64,000 bases of DNA, taken from assembly GCA_030760725.1 (NCBI GenBank), contig JASWHV010000004.1, positions 58,309,136 to 58,373,135 on the forward strand. Reading direction: 5' to 3'. The notes below the pieces were generated by a model. That model worked only from the letters and a program-made list of their open reading frames with translations. It was not told where the DNA came from and ran no database searches. The translations under genes and the position numbers were made by a program. This document shows, in pieces, positions 45,040-58,144 of the stretch. The number at the start of each line of letters is the position of its first letter. Positions within the stretch are counted from its first letter, which is position 1. This stretch comes from Neostapfia colusana (taxonomy: Eukaryota > Streptophyta > Magnoliopsida > Poales > Poaceae).

Positions 45040-46687
45040 TGTGAGACCAATGTCTGCTGAATACATTGGCTATGACGATAAAAGTTTTGAATTCTGCCAA
45101 AACACTCTTTTTGTCAAGGTCTGACTCTAGGTCCGAGCACCGACAAGATCCGACGTAAGGTCCGACTTGCTATGGCTAGGTCCGACATGTGTTTGGTTAG
45201 CTCCGGCAGTAGGTCCGACTAGCTTTGGTAAGTTCCGGTGCTAGGTTCTGCTAGCTTTGCTAAGTTCCGGCTCAAGGTCCGGTTAGCTTTGGCAAGGTCA
45301 GGAGCTAAATCACAATGGTTCTGTTTTTACCATGCAAATGTTTCAAACTTGCTTTACATCTATGGAAAGTTTGCTTAGTATTGTTTTACTAAGTTTTTGA
45401 AGTGTTATGGCTGTTTATGGTGGTTAACATTTTGCTATGGTTTGCAACATGCTTATGTGAGGTGTTCACGTAAGGTGTTGTGATTTTCGGAACTAACGTG
45501 AGTCAAGTCGCGGACTTGTGCTCGAAAGTATTGGTTGTTTATTCATGTGCAGGTGTTGCTTGAGTTCAAGATATGACTGGTGACGGGATCCATTAAACTA
45601 GTCTTAGGGAGAAGATGAGGTTCAACAACCAAGTTCGGGAGGAATTATGGTTGAGTTGATCGGGAGGTCGTACAGCATGTTTGGATCAAGAGCAATGCAT
45701 ATGAAGGTATCGTGGACGTTGTTGGAAGGTGTTTGCACGTGTGCAAGGAGTGCATGGACGTGGCAACATGGTTCCAAGGCGTGATAAAGCGATTTTGACG
45801 TAAAGAATTGGTCAGAAAGGTCCAACCGACTGGATTATGAACTCAGGCTGCGGCTGAGTCGGTTATGGTTCAAATATGGAAAGATTTGAGTTGGTTATGA
45901 TAGGATTTCGTGTGGGACACGAAGTTGAGTTTTTTTCGGAATGTGGGATACATTTGTAAGGTGTTTGGAAGTCTTAAGATTGCTTCTATCTGCGTATAGA
46001 AGAGTCTTGAGCAGTTATGAAAAGTTTCGATTCAGAAACTGAGTAGGATTAGAGTCCTAGTTTGATTTGGGTTGGCCTCCGGGCTGGTTATATAAGCAAG
46101 GGAGGCCAGATCTCTTGGTACAAGATGATTTTGGGCTGTTCCTCTTATATTTTGATCAATAAAATTCATAATTTATAGGAGCTTTTGTGCCTTGTTCGTC
46201 CGACTTGTTCTTGTCAAGTCTTTCTCGTCGAGTTTCTGGACAGCACGACAGTGCTTTGGTGTTTTGATCATAACTCGAGTTTTACAGATCCAATTAACGT
46301 GAGTCTTTTTGGGTTGTCTTCACAACTTGATTATATATCATCTGTGAAAAATGCACGGTCATTGGATTTGTAGTTTCTGATCTACACGAGTTTCTTTGCA
46401 GTGTTGCAGATCTGGTTTTTACTCAAGTAGAACAGATTGACCCTCGTTTGATCTTTCGATCATAACTTGAGTTATTTTTGACGGATTTCCGTGATTCTTG
46501 TTGTTGTGTCTTCGTGACTTGATTCTCTAAACTTTTGTCATGGTTGAACACGTTTAGATCAGTCGCATACACGGTTTCTTTAACAGATCGATTTTCTGCA
46601 GAGGGGTTTTTTGTTGCTTCCGCTAAAAAGTTTAAATCTACTATTCACCCCCGTCTGGTAGCTTTTCACGTGCTCTTCGATCCTACA
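45040..46687 (+). repeat. 5' LTR of C1; the primer-binding site is deleted
   Basis: TGTGAGACCAATGTC to GATCCTACA. The next bases are ATTACCACGATGCTC instead of ATT plus TGGTATCAGAGCC as in C2, so the primer site has been lost. TATATAAG lies near 46089. Confidence 0.85.
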
Positions 46688-46740
46688 ATTACCACGATGC
46701 TCTAATATTCGTTATTTGCACGTGTTTTGACTAATCATTA

Positions 46741-48447
46741 TGGAGAAATACTCCGCAAGATCTTGTGTGTCAGTGGCATTGATTTTCAGGTTTGGAAGGC
46801 ACGTATGGAGGCTTCCATCCAGGCTCAAGGCTTCACAATATGGGAAAAGGTGTACAAGCCTTATGACGTGCCGCCAAACGATCAATTCACGGCTATGAAC
46901 ATGAGAGATGTCGACAACAACAACAAAGCACGGAACTTGATCATACAAGGATTAACTCAAAGTAACTTCGACCGTGTTGCACACCTCGGATCTGCATACG
47001 ATGTGTGAAAAGCACTTTGTGACTATCACGAAGGATTCAACACGATCAAGGAGGTAAGACAAGATATGTCCAAGAAAGAATACCTGCACTTTGAGATGCA
47101 ACCCGGTGAGTCAATCGATGACCTCTTTGCTCGCTTCAATAAAATTCTCAACAACTTGCGTAGTGTCAACGTTAATTTTTCAGACACTGAAAATGTTAGG
47201 AAATTACTAAGTGCATTAGATATGTCAATTTGGGAGACCAAAGTTACATCTATTCGCGAATCTATTGGTATGAGTACGCTTACATTAGATGTGCTATATT
47301 CTAAGTTAAAAACTCATGAAATTGACATAATATCACATAAGAACCCCAACAAGTCTCTTGCATTTGTTTCACAACGTGACATGCCTAGCTCTAGTCAATC
47401 TTCATCTTGTGGTACACTTTCTTTGTTGTCCTCTCTAACCCTTGAACAGATTGAAGAGTTTCCAGAGGAAGAACTTGCACTCATCTCTACTCGGTTCTCA
47501 AAAGCATTGCAAAATGTGAGAACTAGAAGGAGAGGAAGTGTCGGACCTCAACGATGCTTTGAATGTGGTAAGATGGGACATTTTCGTATGGATTGCCCTA
47601 ACCTTTTAGGTACTACTTCCCGTGATGAAAAGCAAACTAGGACGAAGCACTCCTCTGCAAACAATAAGAAAAAGAAGAAGGGATTTATAGGATGCCAATT
47701 GGTAAATAGTATTATCTCCGCACTTCAAGAACTTGGCTCGAGCGATGTGGACATCGGATGTGATGAAGATGAAGATGATTTGGCAAACTTATGCTTCATG
47801 GCGGGCAAGTCAAGTTCAAGTATGGAGGAGGCAGAAAACAACAGAGACAATGAAGATGTATGTCCTACTTGCGAAGAAATGTGTGATGCTATTTCTCGTG
47901 CCACTGTTATAGTTAAGAAAAAGGACAAAAAGCTTAGGGACAATGCTGTTAAAATTGAGTCACTAGAATCTGAAATTAATCGTTTGAAATCTTTGATTCC
48001 GAGTGATGATCCTTGTTCCTCAGGTGATTTAAAATATGAACAATTGTCCTCTCTAAGAAGTTCACATACCTCCACACTTGATAAACTTGAGTTAGAGATT
48101 GAAAAGAACAGAGAGCTTGCTGCATCTAATGATAAAAACTTGAAAGATGCTTGTTGTTCTACAATTGATTTGCATTGTTCTACTTGTGATGATATTAATA
48201 AGAAACTACAAGATGCTATGAATGAAATTTCTATATTGAACAATTATTTACGTTCTCATGAAGCTAAGTATTGTTCCAATTGCAAACTAAAAGGAAAAAC
48301 TTCATGTCAAAACTGCCTAGACTTGTCTAAGAAACTTGATGACATGAATAGGACACTAGAGCAGTTTTATAATGGGAATAAGAATCTCAACTTGCTGTTT
48401 AATTCTTCTAAATCTTGCAATGATAAAACTGGTTTAGGTTTCGATTC
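46741..48447 (+). pseudogene. gag of C1 (copia), 3'-truncated
   Basis: ATG at 46741 (MEKYSAR) is followed by a one-base deletion near 46770, after which the true frame resumes (GIDFQVWKARMEA). TGA at 47006-47008 replaces the Trp codon of AYDVWKAL. Zinc knuckle CFECGKMGHFRMDC lies near 47560; after it come a Lys-rich patch, an acidic Ser-rich stretch and a long coiled-coil region with CSNCKLKGKTSCQNC. It ends at the M3 insertion after TGLGFDS. Long copia gags of this kind fit SIRE/Maximus. Confidence 0.85.
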
Positions 48448-48699
48448 TGTCACACCCGGTTTCTCCGAAGAACGACCGAGTGAATATCACATGTATGCCA
48501 GGATCATTTTCTCATACATGTGACGACAAATGGTGAGGCATCATTATATTACAAGCCAAGTGTTCGAATATAAATAAGTCTTACATAACATAACGTCTCG
48601 ATGGACGATAATATGTTCATAACATGTAAACAAAACAGCAGAGGAAGATAAGTCTTGTGGGCTCCGTCACAGGCGTTGCCCGGGGAAATCCGTGAACAT

Positions 48700-48756
48700 A
48701 GAATCCTTCTTCGGGTCCGAAGTCTTGGTCGTTGTACACTACGTCATTCCCTTGGC
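48700..48756 (-). other. Predicted LTR coding exon 3 (M3), stop codon lost
   Basis: Follows GCTGCTCAG on the - strand and reads QGNDVVYNDQDFGPEEGF. The TAG/TAA of the other copies is TAT here, so the frame continues (YVH...). Many third-position differences from M2 and M4, few changes in the peptide. Confidence 0.5.
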
Positions 48757-49854
48757 CTGAGCAGCAATTTAAAACCAACAGAAAAGCAAGCTTGAGTACT
48801 GTTGGTACTCAGCAAGTGTGGGAAAGTTATGTCATGCAGGGCTAGAGCAAGGAGAGGTTGAACTCATGGGTAAAGCACTACGCAATTAATACCTATCACC
48901 TTAGCTTATTAAGCACCTACATTACTACATAGGTGAAATGGTCCCAATTCCCTAACCCATCATCAATATCAAATATTCATAACTCCATTACCAATGTTAA
49001 GCTCCCCACTTAACATCCTCAACTTCCCACTTCATCATCCTCTAATCATGAATAAGTCCAAGCCGCTCTTGACCGTGAGCACGGCTGTCATGACAGTTTT
49101 GTCTCCGCAGAGTTTGCACCACTGTACCCACATGTAGTAATTTTATCCCCCGTTGTCGGGTGGACTAGAAGAACCTCCATTATGCCAGTGGCCGCGAACC
49201 ACATTCACACTTCCGAGGTGTGTAGCCAGGAGATCACTACGAGGCCTTTACAATGGGATTCCAGATGAGTGTGGGCCCACTGAGGTTTCACCCCTAACAG
49301 CATCCAAGAGGCTCCAACCCCGCTACAGTGGCCCCCTCTTGACCCTTGCGGTTCATATGGTAGTCCAGCTGACACCTATTCCCCACACCATCCAAACACC
49401 CATACTACGCCAGGGATGCACCTAATTAATTAACCAAGCTGCCCCATCTCAGCATGTGGTTGGCACGGTAAAGCCAGGTTACATGCTCCATGAACCGGTC
49501 CTTAGGATTCAGGCAAGCACTAAATACAAACCCGTGTCTCGTGCACACAACACCAACCAAAGCATCCAACTTGCCTAGATCCCTACTTCTACATAATTCA
49601 TAGTAATCCATCCACATGTAAGGTAATCAAGGTGATGATCTCATATCCCATGTATCCCATTCTAAGCATGGCTAAGCATGAGTAGTATAAATGAAAGATG
49701 TAATAAAGTAACTTCCAACCCAAGGCTACAAGGAAACAAGATAATGCAATTCTAGGGAAACTTCCTAACTTGGGTGTCATATTCCAAATTGACAATGCAA
49801 TTAAATTCTAACTACACATCCTAGTATAGGCTCAAAGTGGTCAAGGACACTTGC

Positions 49855-49923
49855 CTTCTTCCTGCTGCTCCGGGAATGGAAAGTCTTGATCTTGAAAGGT
49901 GAGAACCTGCTCTGGGGCTGGTT
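49855..49923 (-). other. Predicted LTR coding exon 2 (M3), 69 nt
   Basis: On the - strand, after GAGTAG; reads EPAPEQVLTFQDQDFPFPEQ, ending at donor GAAG/GCAAGTG. Intron 2 is 48757-49854 (1,098 bp). Confidence 0.55.
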
Positions 49924-50297
49924 CTACTCATGCCAATACACACATAGCAAAAGAAAACAACATTCCATAAGCAATAGTCCACACATACATACACATTGAA
50001 GTCATACACATATTTAAGTTTGTTATTTACCCTAGCTATGTTGATTCTATGCATACATGCACTTTTAAACATATATTTTACTTCTACTCTTTGATATTCA
50101 GATTCCTAAATACACCATATATATGAATTTCCAATTTGAACAAGGTTTCTATATTAGATAATACCCTTCTTAGCCACAAAAGGTGCATGAAAGATAATTT
50201 CCTACTCCAAATGGGTTTTCAGATCTTCTACACTACTCTTAACATGAAGTTCTAAATGTGGGGACCTCACTTGACATTTTCTAATTATGTATACCTA

Positions 50298-51920
50298 TGT
50301 GAGACCTATGTGTGCTGAATACATTGGCAATTAGGATAAAAGTTAGCATTAACATTCAAAGTTTTGAATATTGCCAAAACATTCTTCTGTGGCAAGGTCC
50401 GACAAGTTCTTTGTTAGGTCCGCCAAGTGTTGGCAATGTCCGACGCAAGGTCCGGAGAGCTCCTGCAAGGTCCGGAGAGCTTCTGTGAGGTTCAGAGCTT
50501 GTTTTTAGGGAGCTCCCGTGAAGTTCAACTCGTAGAACTGCAACGTCTTGTCTTTGCTTTTAACTCGCAATGTTTCAAACTTGCTTTATGGGAAGGTTTG
50601 CTTAGTATTAATTTTCTAAGTTTTTGGTGTGTTTTGGTGGTTATGGCTGTTATCATTTGATATGGTTTGCAACATGCTTATGTGACGTGCTCATGTAAGG
50701 TGTTGTGGTTTTCGAACTAACGTGAGTCAAGTCAAGGACTTGTGCTCGGAAGAATTGGTTGTTTATTCATATGCAGGTGTTGCTTGAGTTCAAGACATGG
50801 CTGGTGATGGTATCCTTGGACTAGTCTCAGGGAGGAGATGAGGTTCCAACAACCAAGTTCAGGAGGAGCTGTGGTTGAGTTGATCGGGAGGTCACGCAGC
50901 ATGTTTGGATCAAGGGCAGTGCATATGAAGGTTGCGTGTACGTCGTTGGAAGGTGTTTGCACGTGTGCAAGGAGTGCATGGACGTGGCAACATTGTTCCA
51001 AGGCGTGATGAAGAGATGTGGACGTAAAGAATTGGCCGGAAAGGTTCAACCGACTAGGTTATGGACTCAGGCTGCGGCTGAGTCGTGTTTGACTCAAATA
51101 TGGAAAGTTTTGAGTTGGTTATGATAGGATTTCGTTTGGGTCATGAATTTGAGTTATTTTAGGAATGTTTGGGACGTTCCTAAGGTGTTTGGAAGTCTTA
51201 AGATTGCTTCTATCTGCGTATAGAAGAGTCTTGAGCAGTATTGGAAAGTTACAGTTTGAATCCAAGTAGGAGTAGGAGTCCTAGTTTGAGTTGAGTTGGC
51301 CTTAGGGCTGGTTATATAAGCAAGGGGGGCCAAGTCTCGTGGGTGCACGACTTTGGGCTGTTCCTCTTGTGTTTCTATTGAATAAAGTTCATAGTTTCGA
51401 GGAGCTTTTGTGCCTTGTTCGTCCGACTCCTTTTTCGTCAAGTCTTTCTCGCCGAGTTTCTGGACAGACCGACGTTGCTTCGGAGTTTCATTCATAACTC
51501 GATTTTTACAGATCCGATTGACGTGATTCTTTTTGGGTTGTCTTCACAACTCAATTATCTATCATCTATGAAATTTTCACGAGCTTCGGATCTGTAGTTT
51601 TTGAGATACAAGAGTTTCTTTGCAGCGTTGCAGATCTGTTTTAGATCGGGTAGAACAGATTGATCTTTGTTTAATGTTTTGATCGTATCTCAAGTTTTAC
51701 TTCATGTTTTCAAGTGATTCTTGTTGCATTAGATCCGTGACTTGATTCTCTACCTCTCTACTTGATTTGTCACGGTTGAACACGTTTGAAAACACTTGCA
51801 CACACGGTTTCTTTAACCAATTGATTTTTTGCTAAGGGGTTTTTGTTGTTTCCGCTGAGAAAAGTTTTAATCTACCATTCACCCCCTCTGGTAGCTTTTC
51901 ACGTGTTCTTTGATCCTACA
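50298..51920 (+). repeat. 5' LTR of C2 (1,623 bp)
   Basis: TGTGAGACC to GATCCTACA. TATA box TATATAAG at 51313-51320; polyadenylation-type AATAAA at 51381-51386. A decayed GGTCCG array lies at 50395-50510. Confidence 0.9.
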
Positions 51921-51922
51921 AT

Positions 51923-51935
51923 TGGTATCAGAGCC
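51923..51935 (+). promoter_or_regulatory. Primer-binding site of C2
   Basis: TGGTATCAGAGCC, two bases after the LTR, complementary to initiator tRNA-Met. Confidence 0.9.
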
Positions 51936-51981
51936 AAGGTGCTCTAATCTTTGTGATTTGCACGTGTTTTGACTAACCATC

Positions 51982-54243
51982 ATGGAGAAGTACTCCGCAA
52001 AACCTTGTGTGTTCAATGGCATCGATTTTCAGGTTTGGAAGGCGCGGATGGAGGCCTACATACAGGCGCAAGGCTTCGCCATATGGGAAAAGGTCTACCG
52101 GAACTTCGATGTACCACCCAACGATCAAGTTACGGCTGCGAACATGATAGATGTTGACAACAACAACAAGGCTCGCAACTTGATCATCCAAGGATTGACT
52201 CAAAGCGACTTCGACTGTGTTGCACACCTCCGATCTGCATATGATGTTTGGAAAGCTCTTTGTGACTACCATGAAGGATCCAATACGATCAAGTAGGTAA
52301 GGCAAGATATGTTCAAGAAAGAATACATGCGTTTTGAGATGCAACCCGGTGAGTCAATTGACGACCTTTTTGCTCGCTTTAATAAAATTCTCAGCAACTT
52401 GCGTAGTGTCAATGTTAACTTTTCAGATGCTGAAAATGCTAGACAATTGTTAGGAGCATTAGATATGTCAATTTGGGAGATGAAAGTTACATCTATTCGT
52501 GAATCTACTGTCATGAGTTCTCTTACTTTAGACGTGCTTTATTCTAAATTGAAAACTCATGAAATTGACATCATCTCATGTAAAAACCCCAACAAGTCTA
52601 TTGCATTTGTTTCGCAACGTGATATGTCTAGTTCTAGTCAATCATCATCTAGTGGTGCACTCTCTTTGCTGTCCTCTCTAACCCTTGAACAGATTAAAGA
52701 GTTTCCAGATGAGGAGCTTGCACTCATCTCTACTCGGTTCTCAAAACCATTGCAAAATGTGAGAACTAGAAGAAGAGGAAGCTCCGGACCTCAACGATGT
52801 TTTGAATGTGGTAAGACAGGACATTTTCGTATGGAGTGCCCTAACCTTTCAGGTCCGACTTCATGTGAAGAAAAGCAAACAAGGCCGAAGAAATCGTTTG
52901 CAAAGAATAAGAAGAAGAAAGATTTATCAATACGCAACATACTGCATAGTATGATCTCTGCACTTCAAGATTTCGGCTCAAGTGATGTGGACACCGGTAG
53001 TGATGAAGATGAAGAAGCTATGGCAAATATGTGCTGCATGGCGAGCAAGTCAAGTTCAAGCTCCGAGGAGGCAGAACACAACAGAGACGATGAAGAGGTA
53101 TGTCCCACTTGCGAAGAAATGTGTGATGCTATTTCTCGTGCCACTGTTATATTAAAGAAAAAGGATAAAAAACTTAGGAACAATGCTGTTAAAATTGAAT
53201 CACTAGAATCTGAAATTAATCGTTTAAAAACTTTGATTCCTAGTGATGATTCTTGTTCCTCATGTGATTTGATTTATGAACAATTATCCTCTTTAAGAAG
53301 TGCACACGCATCTACACTTGATAAACTTGAACTTGAAATTGAAAAGAACAAAGAGCTTGCTGCACTTAATGATAAAAATTTGAAAGATGCTTGTTGTTCT
53401 ACAATTGAATTGCATTGTTCTTCATGTGATGATCTGAATAAGAAACTAAATGATGCTATGAATGAGATTTCTATTTTGAACAATGCTTTACGTGTGCATG
53501 AAGTTAAATATTGTTCAAATTGCAAACTAAAAGGAAAAACTTCATGTGAAAACTGCTTTGATCTGTCCAATAAACTTGATGACATGCATAGGACACTAGA
53601 TCGGTTTTCTAATGCAAATAAGAACCTAAACTTGCTGCTGAATTCTTCCAAGTCTTGTAATGATAAAACTGGTTTAGGTTTTAATTCTCATGCTCATGCT
53701 AAGGCACACCCACCTAAAGTTGTAAAGTCATTAGGAAGCGGTTTGATTCAAACAGCTCCTAGACAAAAAGAGGTGATTTTCAAATCTGCAGGAGTACTGT
53801 CCCATTCGGGTTCTAATAAACGTGTTGCTTGCTCATCTAGACATGATAATAAGGTTATTTTTCATTGTACCTACTGTGGTAGAGATGTTCATGTCATGGA
53901 TTTTTGTTATAGACTAGCTAAACACGATAAGAAACAAAGAATACTTGCTAGATCACATAACAACCAAGCAAAATCTGCTAGACCGAATGTTCGGAGCTTG
54001 CAACCTGCTGTAATGAATCAAAAACTTGCTCCCGGACCTACTGTTTTTTGTGCTACATATAACACATCTTCTAAGTCAGTAGTTGGGAACAAAAAATTTC
54101 GATGTTTGGCTCATAAACCTGCTGTACCTTCTCAGCTTTCGCGTGTTATTCCTGCTGGACGTCGTGTGACTCAATACTGGATTCCTAAAAGTCTTTTAAC
54201 TAACCCCAGTATTGAGTCATCGACGTATTGTACTGCTGTGTAG
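51982..54243 (+). pseudogene. gag of C2 (copia)
   Basis: ATG 51982 (MEKYSAKPCVFNGIDFQVWK) begins the frame. TAG at 52294-52296 interrupts it (after EGSNTIK) and TAG at 54241-54243 separates it from protease in the same frame. Contents: gag core (SIDDLFARFNKIL), zinc knuckle CFECGKTGHFRMEC near 52797, Lys-rich patch, acidic patch, coiled coil with Cys pairs, then a second Cys/His cluster CTYCGRDVHVMDFC near 53868. The long C-terminal half fits SIRE/Maximus gag. Confidence 0.88.
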
Positions 54244-57200
54244 GTTTCACGTTTGAGGAAGGAGAACATTTGGATTGTGGATTCAGGTTGCTCACGCCAC
54301 ATGACCGGTAACAAAGAATGGTTCTCCTCTCTCTCTTTTGTGTCACGTGTAGAAAATGTTACTTTCGCCGATAACTCTTCTACTCCCATAATTGCTAAAG
54401 GTTCGGTTAGAGTAAACAATCTCTACACTTTGAAAGATGTGGCACTTGTTAAAAATTTGAAATACAACTTGCTTTCGGTTTCACAATTGCTAGATGAAAA
54501 TCTAGAGGTTAGCTTTGCTAAAAATTGCTGCAAGGTTGTAGATTCAGAAGGTGAGCTTTTGTTTAACATGTCTAGGTTTGGAAGAGTTTTTAAAGCTGAT
54601 TTTGATTTGTCAACTTCTAAGCATCGGTGTCTAGTTGCTAATGATACAAAGTATCTATATTTTTGGCATCGTAGACTTGGTCACATAGGCTTTGATCATC
54701 TCACTCGTGTTAGTGCTCTCGATCGCATACGTGGGCTGCCGAAGCTTAAAAAGGACAATGATATTGTGTGCTCTTCTTGTAGACATGCTAAGTTTGTTGC
54801 AGGTTCACATGCTCCTCTCACAATGACCATGACAGCTAAACCAGGACAACTTTTACATCTTGACACAGTAGGTCCGGCACGTGTTCAATCCTTCGGAGGT
54901 AAATGGTATGTGCTTGTGATTGTTGATGATTATTCCAGATATTATTGGGTTTATTTTATGGCATCTAAGAATGAAGCTTTTAGTCATTTTAGAACTTTAT
55001 TTCTTAGATTATCTATTGATCACCCAGGATCATTAAAAGCAATTAGAAGTGATAACGGAACTGAATTTAAAAACCAATCCTTTGATCACTTTTGTGCTGA
55101 AAATGGAATAGATCATCAATACTCTTCACCCTATGTACCACAACAAAATGGTGTCGTAGAAAGAAAAAACAGGACCTTAGTTGAGATGGCTAGGACTATG
55201 CTTGATGAATATCAAACTCCTAGGAAATTTTGGGCTGATGCAATTGCAACCGCTTGTTATGTCTCAAATCATGTTTTCTTGCATGCTAAGCTTGGAAAAA
55301 CCCCATATGAGCTCCGATTTGGACATAGGCCTAGTGTTACACACTTTAGGGTTTTTGGTTGCAAATGCTTTGTTAAGAAACATTGTAATCTTGATAAATT
55401 TGAAGCTAGATCTGTTGATGGCATGTTTCTTGGTTATCCATCTCATACTAGAGGCTACCGTGTGCTTTTACTTGACACTAACAAAATTATGGAGACTTGC
55501 GAGGTTTCTTTTGATGAAGCTAGCCCAAGTACTAGCTCCGATATTGCAGGTCCAGATCCATATCCGCAGGGGGTGAGTATTTTTATTGAAGAAGATGAAG
55601 AAGTGGTGCTGCTGCCCGAAAACTCGGAAGTAAATAACGATCAAGCTGCTGATTTTGCACCACAACCAGCACCAACAGTCACTACTGCTGGTTCGGACCT
55701 TCCTCAATCAACAAGCTCTCCTAATCAAAGGTCCGAACATGAAGAAGAAGGTGCTTGTGAAGTGTCTACTCCCCTTCGAGTACTCAAAAGTCATCCTCCA
55801 CAACAAATCATTGGAAGCTTGCATGAACGAGTCACTCGGTCCAGGTTTTGTGATCCAAACTCTCATGCTCATTCTGCTTTTGTTGATTCTTTTGAACCCA
55901 AGGATATATCACACGCACTCACTAATGAATATTGGATTAATGCCATGCAAGAAGAGTTAGAAAATTTTGAAAGAAATAATGTTTGGAAACTTGTACCTCC
56001 ATCTCAAGGTCACACATTAATTGGAACTAAATGGGTATTTAAAAATAAGGAAAGTGAGGATGGGGTTGTGGTTAGGAATAAAGCTAGGTTGGTTGCTCAA
56101 CGTTTTAACTCAAATTGAAGGTCTAGATTTTGATGAAACATTTGCTCCTGTTGCTAGATTAGAAGCTATAAGAATTTTATTAGCATTTGCTGCATCTAAA
56201 GGTTTCAAGTTATATCATATGGATGTTAAAAGTGCTTTTCTTAATGGCTACATAGAGGAGGAGGTTTATGTTAAGCAGCCACCGGGTTTTGAAAATCCAA
56301 ATTTTCCTAATCATGTTTACAAACTGTCCAAAGCCTTGTACGGTCTAAAAAAAGCCCCTAGAGCATGGTATGATAGGTTAAAAACATTCTTACTTGAAAA
56401 GGGGTTTACCATGGGCAAGGTTGATAAAACTCTTTTTGTACTTAAGCATGGCAATGACTCATTATTCGTTCAAGTGTATGTGGATGATATTATCTTTGGT
56501 TGTGCTTCTCATGATCTCGTGTCCAAGTTTTCAGCTATGATGAGTTCAGAATTTGAGATGAGTATGATGGGAGAACTCACATACTTTTTGGGGCTGCAAA
56601 TCAAGCAAACAAAAGAAGGAACTTTTGTGCATCAAACTAAGTATACAAAGGACTTTGTTAAGCGCTTCAACATGGACAAATGCAAGCCTCTTCGGACACC
56701 AATAGGAACGGCAACAACACTTGAACTTGATGAAGATGGTGACCCGGTCGATAAAAAAGAATACAGAAGTATGATTGGATCACTTTTGTATCTCACGGCG
56801 TCAAGACCGGACATACAATTCAGCGTATGTCTTTGTGCATGTTTTCAAGCTTCTCCACGTGCTTCACATCGCCAAGCCATCAAAAGGATTCTCAGGTACC
56901 TACATGGAACTCAAGAATTTGGCATTTTTCTTCCTTCTTCGTCAACCGTTTCTTTGAAAGCTTTTTCCGATGCTGATTTTGGGAGTTGTAGGATTGATAG
57001 GAAAAGTACTTCGGGTGCTTGTCATTTTCTTGGTAATTCACTTGTTGCTTGGTCCTCTAGAAAACAAAGTTCAGTTGCACAATCCACGGCCGAATCTGAA
57101 TATGTAGCTGCGGCTAGCGCTTGCTCACAAATTCTTTGGATTGTTCAAACACTTAAGGACTATGGGGTTGATTTAGATAGTGTTCCACTGTTTTGTGATA

Positions 57201-57430
57201 ACACTAGTGCAATTTGTATTGCTAAAAATCCCGTGAAACACTTTAGAACTAAGCACATTGACATTAGGTATCACTTTCTTCGTGATAATGTTGAAAAAGG
57301 AAACATTATGCTTCACCATGTCGATACCGAACAACAATTGGCTGATATTTTTACAAAACCTTTGGATTTCACTCGTTTTTGTTTCATTCGTAGTGAAATA
57401 GGGGTAATGCATCCTCATGGCTTAAATTGA
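54244..57430 (+). pseudogene. pol of C2 (copia): protease, integrase, RT, RNase H
   Basis: Protease WIVDSGCSRHMTG near 54271. Pre-integrase HRRLGHIGFDHL. Integrase DDYSRYYWVYF, RSDNGTEF and QQNGVVERKNRTL. Reverse transcriptase DFDETFAPVARLEAIR, MDVKSAFLNGYIEEEVYV, intact YVDDIIFG near 56478. RNase H SDADFGSCRIDRKSTSG, then AESEYVAAA and TKHIDIRYHFLRD. A single added base near 56106 (VAQ) shifts the frame; apart from this and the upstream TAGs the domains are intact. The integrase-before-RT order defines Ty1/copia. Confidence 0.9.
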
Positions 57431-58144
57431 GGGGGAGTTTTTGAAACTTTGAAAGTCTATGTGTGAATCTGAAACTAAAATAATATGAGCATAGTATTTC
57501 ATACATATATGACTTTGTGATTCCTTTTACAGGCTGAAAGTTCTTACTACATTACTCATGTTATACATATTGTAGTTTTTGCCATGACTAGTAATTGGAA
57601 TAACTACTTACACTAAATCTGGTCATGATCGAACTTTCTTGCTGTTTTGAACTTGTTGCGTGCTCACAAGTGCTTTTAATCATAAAAAATTAATCAAGTG
57701 ATCAGCTCACATGTTGATTTTTCAAATAAAAAATTGAGTAAAGATCAAGAGAATATGCATGCATCGCACTTCTTCTTTTGAGATTGCTTATCATTGCACT
57801 AAGATATGAACTTGGAAGGAATTGTGTATGACTAAAACCATATCCTTAAGCTTCTGATTGTCAAATGACATAGGCTTGGCTTGGTTGGTTAGAATAAGGC
57901 TGATGCGGCATATAATCTCTTGCAAATATCATATGATCAACTTTATGCCTTAAATGATTATGAATAATAAAAATGCAGCAACAAGTGTCATGTTTTCAGG
58001 TTTTGAAATAGTTGAGTAAGGGTGATCATGACTTGCTTAAACTGAAAAATATTTGATCTCTAGCATGGCTTACACTATTTTATGTATCTCATTGATGTGA
58101 TAGTGTAAGTAACCTGATAGTATGACTTGGATGAGCTTTGTTTT
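57431..58144 (+). other. Post-pol tail of C2
   Basis: Begins with a purine tract (GAGGGGGAG) right after the pol stop and matches 36757-37430 of C0. No ORF is supported. In C0 it continues for about 300 bp to the polypurine tract; here it ends abruptly at gypsy sequence. Confidence 0.75.

Larger units (their letters stand above)
45040..48447 (+). mobile_element. C1: copia element, 5' LTR and gag, cut by M3
   Basis: The 5' LTR is 45040-46687 (1,648 bp), followed by gag to 48447, where LTR M3 is inserted. The pol and 3' LTR should lie to the right of the nested stack, beyond the window. Inserted in T4 integrase. Confidence 0.85.
48448..50297 (-). mobile_element. M3: truncated M-type Tekay-like LTR
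   Basis: TGTCACACCC at 48448 inside C1 gag; matches M1 most closely. Cut at 50297 by the C2 5' LTR. Contains exon 3 (48700-48756, stop lost) and exon 2 (49855-49923) and the CTGTCATGACAG palindrome at 49085-49096. Confidence 0.85.
50298..58144 (+). mobile_element. C2: SIRE-like copia element, 5' LTR, gag-pol and partial tail
   Basis: 5' LTR 50298-51920, primer-binding site, gag-pol 51982-57430 and part of the post-pol tail to about 58144, where gypsy sequence (T5) begins. Left flank ACCTA. The LTR at 58967 shares a segment with the C2 LTR (AATTAGGATAAAAGTTAGC) that C0 and C1 lack, so it may be its partner. Confidence 0.85.
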
